From Chara braunii (taxonomy: Eukaryota; Streptophyta; Charophyceae; Charales; Characeae), in the NCBI GenBank assembly GCA_003427395.1, contig BFEA01000013.1:4243198-4284821 (forward strand): 41,624 bases of DNA, read 5' to 3'. The notes under the pieces were generated by a model. The model ran no database searches. It saw only the letters and a program-made list of their open reading frames with translations, and had not been told where the DNA came from. The position numbers and the translations under genes are program-made. This document shows positions 20,311 through 28,179 of the stretch, one piece after another. The first letter of the stretch is position 1. The number at the start of each line of letters is the position of its first letter.

Positions 20311-20586
20311 CTACATATTTATCCAATGTCTACCTCCGGTTTCCCTTCCCATAACCTCCCGCTGGATACGTACACGCCTGCACCGGTTGCGTAGGAGCCA
20401 CATGCACCGGGGTACTCGTTGTAGCAGGCAAGGCCAATATGGAGCACTTACAACAGTACCATTTGCCCCAATCGCTGGTACTCTTCGAGGATGCGGACAT
20501 TCTCTTGAGAAATGCCCCGAAAGTCCACAATTGTAACAGTTTCTTACGAACGGTGCCGCCATTTGGACCAATGCTAGTGCAGCCAC
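20311..20586 (-). CDS. Zinc-knuckle (CCHC) fragment at the 5' end of the PLE
   Basis: The frame holds CYNCGLSGHFSRECP, a C-x2-C-x4-H-x4-C zinc knuckle typical of nucleic-acid-binding Gag-like proteins. It lies just upstream of the coiled-coil ORF, separated by frame changes and stops (20192-20310), and just downstream of the upstream pseudo-LTR. It may be the N-terminus of one original ORF1 together with 19049-20191. A zinc knuckle plus coiled coil is more like LINE ORF1 or Gag than classical PLEs. Confidence 0.6.
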   Translation of the reverse strand: MAALALVQMAAPFVRNCYNCGLSGHFSRECPHPRRVPAIGANGTVVSAPYWPCLLQRVPRCMWLLRNRCRRVRIQREVMGRETGGRHWINM

Positions 20587-20631
20587 GCAATACCGTAGTC
20601 CTATTCGTACTGTGGTTACTTACACGAGAGT

Positions 20632-21726
20632 ATGGTTAAGTCTTCAATCGAAGGCAAATATACAAAATAGGCACAGTTTGTATCACTCATATAACCAGAG
20701 CCATCATCATCCACGTTAGAGTAGCTGAAGAGCAAATAGAGATAGAGAGGGTGGACCAAGATAGAAAGAAGAAGGATGGATAGAGAGGAGGATGTCACAA
20801 AGAAGAAGGATAGATAGAGAGGAGGATGATACATCAAGTCTCCCGAACACGACCTTGACAGTATCTTAAAAAAAGAATGATCAACAACCCATCATTGGCT
20901 GACATCGTGCACAGACTACAGAAAAAGACCAACGGCCCGAGCGGCCATCGTAAGTATACTACATAGTGAGAATTCAGTCAGCCAGGCACGCCTCGTTTCG
21001 ATTGGTCATCAACGAGCCATCATCAGGGCTCAAAGAATATCGTGAATTGGAGGACTCGAATCGTCGAAAGCACATTCTTAAGTAGCCCTCCAACCGCGAG
21101 AAAAAAAAACAGAAGTTTACCTATATTCGAGAGAATATCAGTTCGAATCCCGTAACATACCGACTAGCAACTTCCAAAGAAGACAGTAGCTAAGTTCAGA
21201 TCTCGTGCGTGCTCCAATTCACGTTTCGTCAAAAGTATATAGACAACGAAAAAGGACCAGAAAGTCCATATGAGACCTCTTCACAACCAGGGGTGGGTCC
21301 TACAAGTCCAAAACAGAAAGCAAAACAACATACGATACTTTGTGCGGCTACTGGAATTGGATGCAGAATAGAGAAGAGGAGTCCAAAGAGCAGCTTTTAA
21401 GTGGGCCACCAGAGTTCGAGTCCTAGAATCGGACGAGTGAGAAAAAAGAAGAAGAGCACGAGTGAGAAGCGAAAAGAGATCTTGAGCAGGTTTTGGAGTC
21501 CTCCAAAAGAGAGCATGAATTTAGATGAAATGAAGACCAAAAACACATCCAGTACCGGTACCCGATCACGAACAGATCTGGGAGTTTTTCCAAACGATGG
21601 CATGAATTGGACAGAGATGAAGACCAGGAGCATATCCAATACCCATATTCGATACTTAAAAAGGAAGGAAAAACCAAAAACCCTGCCTACCTAAAAATAA
21701 ACAGTATTTTCGCCAAAGTACACTCT
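20632..21726 (-). repeat. Upstream pseudo-LTR of the Penelope-like element
   Basis: Direct-repeat partner of 15124-16230, offset by about 5.5 kb. Sequence differences are scattered substitutions and small indels, so the two copies have diverged since insertion. It carries the same two GTTCGA(A/G)TCC motifs (21141-21150, 21414-21423). Beyond its right end, 21727-21780 resembles the last codons of the RT-side ORF in another copy, as expected if a truncated element lies head-to-tail upstream. Confidence 0.85.
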
Positions 21727-21780
21727 GCGACCCCTCTTCCTTCGTGCTTGGGCCTGGTCCCACTGGGTACCCAAAAGGTC

Positions 21781-22121
21781 CCAAGTAGGTTGTGACCAAG
21801 TACCAACCAAGAAGTCCCACATGGACCTACTTTCCGCCTCTACCAAACTGGAAAACGAATTTCAACTTTAGAAAGAACCTATAGTCTACATCCGTTCAGA
21901 GACAAAGAGACAATGCACTGTAGAAAGATATGGCGTCCAAAACAAGATACCTCATCTCTTCATCCATCAGGTGAGAAAACAGTTTGCATGCTCACATTCA
22001 CAAATCAAGACCACAAAGTAGGAAAAGAAACCCAGAGTAACCCCAACAGGCAATCAATACCGTGCACACACATACATGCACATCCCATAGGTGCACGACA
22101 CTTACCTGAGTGGCCTGATGA
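21781..22121. other. Spacer between the PLE and module B, nothing identified
   Basis: No gene or repeat recognised. A TACATGCACATCCCATAGGT-type stretch near 22070 precedes module B. Confidence 0.5.
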
Positions 22122-22800
22122 TACATGCCCAGTTGGGCAATGTACATGAAGCCAAGGATCCGCAATGTGATGAAAAGGACCGAATGGACAATCCAATGTT
22201 AGTGAAACATCAACAGGCAATGTACATCATGATACATACAAAATGGCACAAAGTAGCGAAGTGTAAGACTTAAAGATAAGTCCTGACCTGACCGGGACAG
22301 ACGCAACATCCCATCATACACCACACATGTGAGGGAGGAGGAGGGACCCACACATGGAAGAAAGGTCCCTCCTTTGTACACACACATGGGGAGATACCAC
22401 AAATGAGAGATGGGGGGAGAGGTGAGACGAGATGGAGGTGAGGGAGAAGATCGAGATCGCAATAGCGAAGTCCAAAAGTAGTCCCTTGTCGATGTCCAAT
22501 CGATGTCTGCCTTTAAAAATGTCGGATCAGATCCTGGGTGTTGTGCCCACAGTAACCTCTGCCTGTTACCTCTCTCTCTCTCTCGTATCTGAAGAAGAAG
22601 AAGAAGAAGGAGGAGGAGGAGGAGGAGGAGGAGGAGGAAGAGAGGGAGGCTGACTAAGAAGAAGTTGTTGCCTCCCTTGCTGCCTCACCTGCAGGTGCTA
22701 ACGCCGAACTGACCGCCGTTTTGTGTCGTCGTGTGCAGGTCGCACGTGCACGGGGAGTCCCAGCTATGGCGCCAGGTAAGTCCCCTTCGTCGCAGGTATG
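22122..22800. repeat. Dispersed repeat module B (partner of 44-780)
   Basis: Same sequence of blocks as module A. The small hairpin is at 22122-22144, AAGTCCTGACCTGACCGGGA at about 22277-22296, and a larger hairpin at 22339-22373 with arms AGGAGGGACC/GGTCCCTCCT. A purine-rich part, a CT run (about 22570-22585) and (GAA)/(GGA)n repeats (about 22590-22647) follow. Last is GCTATGGCGC then CAG-GTAAGT at 22773-22781. Similarity is clear in blocks and lost between them. Confidence 0.75.
22590..22647. repeat. (GAA)n(GGA)n microsatellite
   Basis: About five GAA units run into about eleven GGA units. Homopurine triplet tract. Confidence 0.93.
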
Positions 22801-24401
22801 GCCTCCGCCCCTCTGCCTTTCGGTGCTCAGCCTCCAATTCACTGGCGCAACGCTAAACAGCACAACGCCTAACCAGCAGTATGTCGTTGTCGAGCGCATC
22901 GGTCCGGCACAGCACAAGGCAGCATGGGACCCTCCCGGCCACGTCACCCAGGAGTCGGTCTGATCCTCGTCGCAAAATGCATATGGAGCTTCCGCAAGCC
23001 GCTCCGGCCGAGTGCGCCAGCCATACCTCCCGCGAGCCCCTACGACAGGATAGGGTCTACGCGGGGCACGACTTACCTCCACCTTACAACTGTCACCTCC
23101 CTCCAGTGGGCGTATCCCCGCCGAGCTACCAGTCCACAGTACGAAAGCTAATCAACTGCAATCGCAGAGGTTGACCAGCTGAGGGCGTTTCTCGTTTGCT
23201 GTAGCATAGGGTGTACGTGCGGTAATACGCCTCTATCGGACCCACACGCGAACCGACGCCTTGGGGGGCTGAGGTCCCAAGCGCGACTCGTCGTCGGTCG
23301 ACTAGGACGCATCTCACACGCCACGCGCACGCCACTATAAAGAACATGAAAATAAAAACACTCACACATACACATACATATACAAAACGACAGAGGACAA
23401 ACAACGCGACAACACTCCTAGTCCCTTCGTAGTCATCCCATAACTTTCCGATGCGGAAATCGGATAGGCGTCGCGCGCGAGACTTAGTATAAAACCGCGC
23501 GGCGCAGGGCTAACTCATATCGACTCGCAATGCAAGCATACGCAAGCAGTCGCAATGATGGCGTACTATGTAGTACCCATACTCATGCGGTCCTTGTTAA
23601 TCTCGAGGGTCGCATTCGACACTCAAGTGTCGGCTGATACGCGCCTTGAGGGAATGATCTCTCGACGTTGGACAACCGCCAAGTGTGGTTGAAAACCACA
23701 CCCTCTTCTGCACCCTGCGGAGAGTGGGTGGTACACAGGTTCATACCTGTGGTGGCAATCGTCTCTTATGGCCCTAGAGACCAACTCTATCATCCAGGGT
23801 CTGGAAATAAGTCAAGGGGTTTGACTTTGACGGCTGTCACGGACTGCAACGTCCAACTATAAAAATTAACAAGCAAAATCAATCAATAAACAAACATCCC
23901 AACCCTCATATATCAAATCAGGACTCGAGATAAAAATAAAAGAAGGGGAAACATAAGCCCATCAGGTATGCAGATCGTGCATCACATGGTTGTCATTCTC
24001 ACTGCCTCCAAAGTATGGCCCATATACCAAGCTTCAAAATACTCACCTGCATAAAACACAGGCACACACAATAGCCACATTGCCATACACGAATGTGGTC
24101 AACTTTACTGTTCCTTGTAACTCACACCACGCCTCACACTCAAGCCCCAGTCATAGTCAAACTTTTCATAAATCTCATAAGTTCTTTATAATGGCCATTT
24201 AAAATAAGCTCGGTTGTTGGCGTAATGAAATTGTAGATAGTTGTATCAATTTGACCCGAAACCGGGTGATCTAGCCGTGAGCAGGTTGAAGAGAGTCATA
24301 ACAGGCCTTGGAGGACCGAACCCACGTATGTGGCAAAATACGGGGATGACTTGTGGCTAGGGATAAATAAAGAAAGAGCAAGAATCAATCGTCCGAGTAT
24401 T
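22801..24401. other. 1.6-kb stretch without a recognised gene
   Basis: Short overlapping frames on both strands have no recognisable motif. TATAAA-like words occur at about 23335 and 23490 (TATAAAACC) but have no supported gene next to them. A CA/TA-rich patch lies at 23358-23386. I see no RNA gene. Confidence 0.5.
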
Positions 24402-24554
24402 ACTCTGTTTTTTTATTATGACTTAATTTCTGGAATGTAGGATTTGAACCTACAATAATGAGTTTACCAGTTCTTGTCAATCCAATCTTAGTTAGTCAGC
24501 TAGTTGAATTACCAATTGAACATAACAAGGTGTAGCGCAGTCTGGTAGCGCATC
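24402..24554. repeat. Left arm of the NUMT inverted repeat
   Basis: Reverse-complement match to 25046-25195 with only a few differences (for example TTCTTG versus TTCAAG inside). It contains a T-arm-like GGATTTGAACC (24440-24450, tRNA 3' half on the minus strand). At its inner end it has GGTGTAGCGCAGTCTGGTAG (24529-24548), the 5' half of a bacterial/organellar tRNA-Pro type sequence on the plus strand, cut within the anticodon arm. Confidence 0.8.
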
Positions 24555-24557
24555 TGT
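24529..24557 (+). pseudogene. tRNA 5' half, tRNA-Pro type
   Basis: GGTGTAGCGCAGTCTGGTAG followed by CGCATCTGTT matches the acceptor/D-arm and start of the anticodon arm of organellar tRNA-Pro. The rest is missing: nad4 sequence follows directly. It cannot fold into a tRNA. Confidence 0.55.
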
Positions 24558-24561
24558 TAGG

Positions 24562-24759
24562 CTCTATAATCGTGTTGTGTTTGGAAATTTCAAGCCGTAT
24601 TTCATTCATAAGTTCTCCGATTTAAATAGAAGAGAATTTTTCATGTTTTTACCTTTTGTAATTGGAGTTGTTTGGATGGGTGTTTATCCTGAGGTATTCC
24701 TAGAGTGTATGCATACCTCTGTGAATAATTTAGTACAACATGGGAAATTTGGGCCCTAA
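24562..24759 (+). pseudogene. nad4: Mitochondrial nad4 3' end (NUMT fragment)
   Basis: The frame reads LYNRVVFGNFKPYFIHKFSD at the start, then REFFMFLPFVIGVVWMGVYP, ending MHTSVNNLVQHGKFGP and a stop. This is the C-terminus of NADH dehydrogenase subunit 4 of respiratory complex I, membrane-embedded in mitochondria. Only about 66 codons of a protein near 490-500 residues remain, so it is a fragment. The last two residues differ from the usual end and lie at the join to the rps3 piece, so they may be junction-derived. It has no start codon and cannot be expressed as nad4. Confidence 0.9.
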
Positions 24760-24765
24760 AGGGCC

Positions 24766-25042
24766 TTTGTATTTGACCGGCAATCAAAGAAGCACTTTGA
24801 TAAACAGAAGTTACTTTCAACGGCCTAATCATTGTATGAGTTTTTGCTCGACTAGATAATAAAGATTGCAAAAAAATGAAATAAAAGTAACAATCAGGCG
24901 CGAAGCGAACATAACTCTCTTTTTGACAAACAAAGCCTATTAAAGTTGAAGCCGGATCAAATTTCAATCGATTTTTTGCATAGAAAAAATATTGCATAAC
25001 AAAATAATCTATTGCGTGCTTTATCAACTTGCTCGATTGATC
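24766..25042 (-). pseudogene. rps3: Mitochondrial rps3 fragment (NUMT)
   Basis: The minus-strand frame reads IDYFVMQYFFYAKNRLKFDP early and LQSLLSSRAKTHTMIRPLKV later, continuing TSVYQSASLIAGQI. Both blocks match land-plant-type mitochondrial ribosomal protein S3 in its C-terminal half, but the stretch that normally separates them in land plants is much shorter here. The fragment ends at the palindromic join with nad4, after which the frame runs into antisense nad4. Assigned from family wording I recall, without a search. Confidence 0.75.
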
Positions 25043-25045
25043 AGA

Positions 25046-25195
25046 TGCTCAACCAGACTGCGCTACACCTTGTTATGTTCAATTGGTAATTCAACTAGCT
25101 GACTAACTAAGATTGGATTGACTTGAACTGGTAAACTCATTGTTGTAGGTTCAAATCCTACATTCCAAAAATTAAGCCATAATAAAAAACCAGAG
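25046..25195. repeat. Right arm of the NUMT inverted repeat
   Basis: Complement of 24402-24554. On the plus strand it ends with TGTTGTAGGTTCAAATCCTA (25141-25160), a tRNA T-arm with TTCAAAT loop, then CATTCCA. It contains TGTTCAATTGGTAATTCAAC, D-arm-like. No complete cloverleaf could be drawn, so I treat it as tRNA remnants. Confidence 0.75.
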
Positions 25196-25230
25196 TTTGA
25201 TCCTGGTATCTCAGGGCTAAGGCAATCAAG
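25193..25230 (+). pseudogene. Small-subunit rRNA 5' end remnant
   Basis: AGAGTTTGATCCTGG is the near-universal start of bacterial-type 16S/mitochondrial 18S rRNA. Here it is followed by TATCTCAGGGCTAAGG rather than the usual CTCAG continuation, so only the very start, possibly with a small insertion, is recognisable. Confidence 0.45.
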
Positions 25231-25460
25231 TTGAGGTACAGGTGTAAGCAAAGTTGTGTCATGAGCCAACGCGTCAGCGATCAACCAACCGAACTGTTAT
25301 CAATGATAACAGAAGATGATCCTCGTAGGATCAAGCTCAATCTAGTCCAAATCCTGAACCGAATATCCAAAGAAGGCTTGTATTATAAGACAGGTCAATG
25401 CCCAAGTGGATTGCCAGAGTCGGCACCTGTCAAAATATAATCTATCTCCTCTAAACTAAG

Positions 25461-25890
25461 AAAATTTCGGCAGCGCTTCCCGTAGGAAAAGTATCTTTCC
25501 AGAATTTATATCAGCCTAAATATAAAAACAAAAATAATCTTCAGCCCTTCAAACTTCAAAGTCAAATTTTGTCCAACTCCCTGAATTAGCAAAAATTTGG
25601 GCAGCACTTCCTTTAGAAAATGAGACTTCCCAAATTTTTACTAAGCCATATATATATAAATCAGACAAGTTAAACATTGAAAAGTTAAGTTTTGACTAAC
25701 TCCTTAGATTTGAAGAAATTTCGGCAGCGCTTCCCGTAAAGAAAGTAGTTTACCAAAATTTATACAAAGCTAAGTTCAGAATTTTGACTTCTCAAGGTCC
25801 AATTTTGTCTAACTCCCTGAATTAGCAAAAAATTGGGCATCACTCCCTTTAGAAAAGGAGACTTTCCAGATTTTTACTAAGTCATATATA
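25461..25890. repeat. Diverged tandem array, four monomers of 113-130 bp in an A-B-A-B pattern
   Basis: Monomers begin at about 25461, 25591, 25716 and 25827. First and third share TTTCGGCAGCGCTTCCCGTA. Second and fourth share a TTGGGCA-CACT-CCTTTAGAAAA block and a following ACTAAG(C/T)CATATATA stretch. Each monomer has an inverted repeat around its core. The best is perfect over 11 bp (AAAAATTTGGG 25591-25601 with CCCAAATTTTT 25629-25639). No coding signal. Confidence 0.8.
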
Positions 25891-26160
25891 AAAGTCAGAC
25901 GAACTGAACTTTGAAAAGACAAAATCTGAGTAACACAAAAAATGCAGGAATTGAAACTAACTTCTATGGCTCTAGCACGTGGCCAGCAACTAAAGCAACT
26001 ACCTATCAACTGAAACTCGGACTAAATAGTAATCTCACTCAACCACATGCAGCCAAACCACAAAGGTAAGTACTCTCACCATCCCCAAGTCAACCTGGAA
26101 AAACAATAGTTCGTAGTCTTTCAATGATTTATCCCTTTATACCCAGCTTACATAAGGCAT
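25891..26160. other. Spacer between two repeat arrays, nothing identified
   Basis: AT-rich DNA with no gene, and a GGTAAGT word at 26065 of unknown meaning. Confidence 0.5.
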
Positions 26161-26162
26161 AA

Positions 26163-26818
26163 AGCTAGACCACCCAAACTTATGGAATATGTCTAACTCA
26201 ACCACTGAATATACACAAACAAAGGGCACAACAACTTTTCTCTTCTTTGGGCATTTGACTAGGCCACCCTAGTCGCCCTGAACTGTTTAAATATCCCAAC
26301 TTTATATAATTATCTGCACTTAATTTTTTGAGGTAGCATATAACTGAACCGGCCATCTTTAACTCAAGATTCAGTCTGCCCCTTCGTACCACAAGTTTAT
26401 TTTTAATTAGTACTCTCTTCAGTTGGTGATAAGCTATAGTCAGACCACCCAAACTTATGGAACCATGTCTGACTAGGCTGTTCATGGATAAAATAATAGT
26501 AAAGTATAGCCAAGTTATATCCTTTTGGTTCCAGCATGTGCGTGGCATTGGACCAAGACCACCCAAACTTATGGGAACTTGTTTGATCCTCAGCCTGGTT
26601 TATTCTCTCAAAGCCAAAGCAGAAAGAAACTGAAGGAAACCCAAAGTAAACAAGGCGAGCAAGCCACCCAAACTTATGGAACATGCTTGGTCCCTGAAAA
26701 GTCAATCACAGTCAGCCCTCGCAAGTCAAAGCAACCAGACCACCCAAACTTATGGGCACCTATCTGGTCCTTCAGGCAATCCAAAATAAACATAGCACTG
26801 GGCCTTCCAAACTTATGG
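26163..26818. repeat. Six interspersed copies of a conserved 18-mer with variable hairpin arms
   Basis: The core GACCACCCAAACTTATGG occurs at 26168, 26443, 26557, 26662 (start varied), 26738 and, degenerate, 26801. Intervals shrink from 275 to 114, 105, 76 and 63 bp. In five copies the core lies in the loop of a hairpin whose arms differ from copy to copy: AGCTAGAC/GTCTAACT, TAGTCAGAC/GTCTGACTA, GGACCAAG/TTTGATCC, GAGCAAGC/GCTTGGTC, ACCAGA/TCTGGT. A related short hairpin, GACTAGG/CCTAGTC, is at about 26258-26275. On the minus strand the core would encode HKFGW, but frames break between copies, so I do not call a protein. Confidence 0.85.
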
Positions 26819-27090
26819 AGACTCTCCCTGCCTTTGATTGACCTAGTCAAACACAAGCAATACAACCTTCCCATCCTTCCCCCAGATGCAATCCCACAAT
26901 TTGCTTTCTGTCAAACAACAAAAATTGAAACTGAAATTGCACAGTCATTCCTTTATTAAGTCTGGTTTATGTCCTGAAGTCAAACTGAAAGTCAAAGTAG
27001 GGATACAAGCAACATACTCAGTCAAACATAGCAATGAATACAAGTAGGGGTTATACTGGGCTTATAGAAGGAAAGCAATGATGGTCAATA

Positions 27091-27150
27091 GGAGAGGGAC
27101 TGACTCAACTCCCAGGAGAGGGACTGACTCAACTCCCAGGAGAGGGCCTT
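27091..27150. repeat. 24-bp tandem repeat, about 2.5 units
   Basis: GGAGAGGGACTGACTCAACT plus CCCA repeats at 27091, 27115 and partially 27139. Nearby GCAATGATGGTCA occurs twice (about 27075 and 27178). Confidence 0.92.
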
Positions 27151-28160
27151 GATACCTTCACTCGCCTGAGGGCCCCGCAATGATGGTCATACGTGCAATA
27201 ACATCTTGGCCAATCTGAAGTCAAACTGCAGACCAGTCGTACCCTAACAGTCCTCTAAGTCGTAACAGCGACCCCCGTCCCCTTCTTGTAGAGTCTGATT
27301 ACTTCCCCAAGTTGCGGCGCCGCACCTACGAATCAGCAGGCCGCTGTTCTGCCAGAGCGTGCAGCGTTCAAATAGGATCCGGCCCTCATGGGTGATGCAA
27401 CAGACCTTACAGAAATACTGACGCAGAGCAACCATGCACACCAGCAAGGTACCGTGGAGCGCGGCAGCAACCACGGTAACACCGGCAGACTGAAGAGCCT
27501 TCTGCAGCAGTTCCCAGCAGCTAGCAAATAAAGCCGCAGCGATGGTCAGCAACCATCAGCAGCTGCAGCCTGCTGAAGCAGCCAGTACGAGTGGCAGGTA
27601 AACGGTGGTGGCGCGGCCGCAAGTTCAATCGCAACGGCGAGCCCTCCCCTTCTAAGTTCACAGGCTAATCTCGTAGCCCGCTGCCTTTCTGCCTCCAAAC
27701 GATGGATAAAGCAGTGCAGCAGCCCACGGGTAAGACTTCGATCATATCCCCCGTGTCCTGTTGTTTTGTGCATCGGGGCAAGCGGCGCTCCGGCTAACCA
27801 GGAAAATGTCCAAAACTCCATTGTCGGCCTCCGCTATTTCGACTCCTGGCCAATCTCCCAGCCCCGGGGGTTACTCCCTCATTGTTCTCGTCGCCTGGGC
27901 GGAGAGCACACTGGCCAGCGGTGACTCTTTAGCCCCGCAGCCTGACTTTTCGCGCTAAAGTGAGCAAAATTGAATGAATCCACCGCCAGATCACAGTCGG
28001 GTGCACTCTCCTTGGAACAGGCCACGCACTAACCAACAGGTAAGTCTGATCCGATTGACTCGCCTTACTCTACTTCCAGCGAGCGGACTTTCGCACTCCG
28101 CACTGTAGTTCCGGTAGCTTCTCCTTTCAATCAAGCTCCGCAAAAACATTCGCTGCTTCC
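27151..28160. other. 1-kb stretch without a recognised gene
   Basis: GC-richer than its left neighbour, with open frames on the minus strand (27244-27552, 27546-27821) that show no motif I know. Composition alone can explain them. Confidence 0.5.
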
Positions 28161-28179
28161 CAGTGCCTAAATATAGGCT

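Larger units (their letters stand above)
24402..25210. other. Mitochondrial-derived insertion (NUMT) with inverted-repeat ends
   Basis: The 3' end of nad4 (plus) and a 3' part of rps3 (minus) lie tail to tail. They are enclosed by an inverted repeat of about 150 bp (24402-24554 and 25046-25195) containing tRNA-like halves. Right after the right arm, AGAGTTTGATCCTGG (25193-25207) matches the conserved start of small-subunit rRNA. All parts are plant-type mitochondrial sequence in a window otherwise full of nuclear transposons. The pieces are not in an order I would expect for one contiguous mitochondrial segment, but I cannot exclude that without the organelle genome. Confidence 0.8.

Noticed and set aside
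15124-21726. Hammerhead ribozyme in the PLE pseudo-LTRs (known from some PLEs)
   Set aside because: GACGAAAC occurs on the minus strand (about 15724 and 21227), but no CTGATGA lies at the required distance upstream on either strand.
22116-22150. CTGATGA followed by a stem and GAAG, resembling a hammerhead ribozyme core
   Set aside because: The conserved GAAA and the cleavage-site stem are not in place, and module A lacks CTGATGA at the same position. Coincidence is more likely.
23325-23500. Promoters from TATAAA-like words
   Set aside because: No coding or RNA gene lies downstream at a sensible distance.
25231-25440. A 69-codon plus-strand gene after the rRNA-like start
   Set aside because: No recognisable motif, and the start overlaps NUMT sequence, so it is treated as chance.
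26403-26705. A protein with repeated HKFGW peptides on the minus strand
   Set aside because: Spacing between copies 1 and 2 and between 4 and 5 is not a multiple of three, and no single frame holds all copies. Hairpin arms explain the pattern better.
27091-27150. CRISPR-like array
   Set aside because: Only 2.5 directly adjacent 24-bp units with no spacers, so it is a plain tandem repeat.
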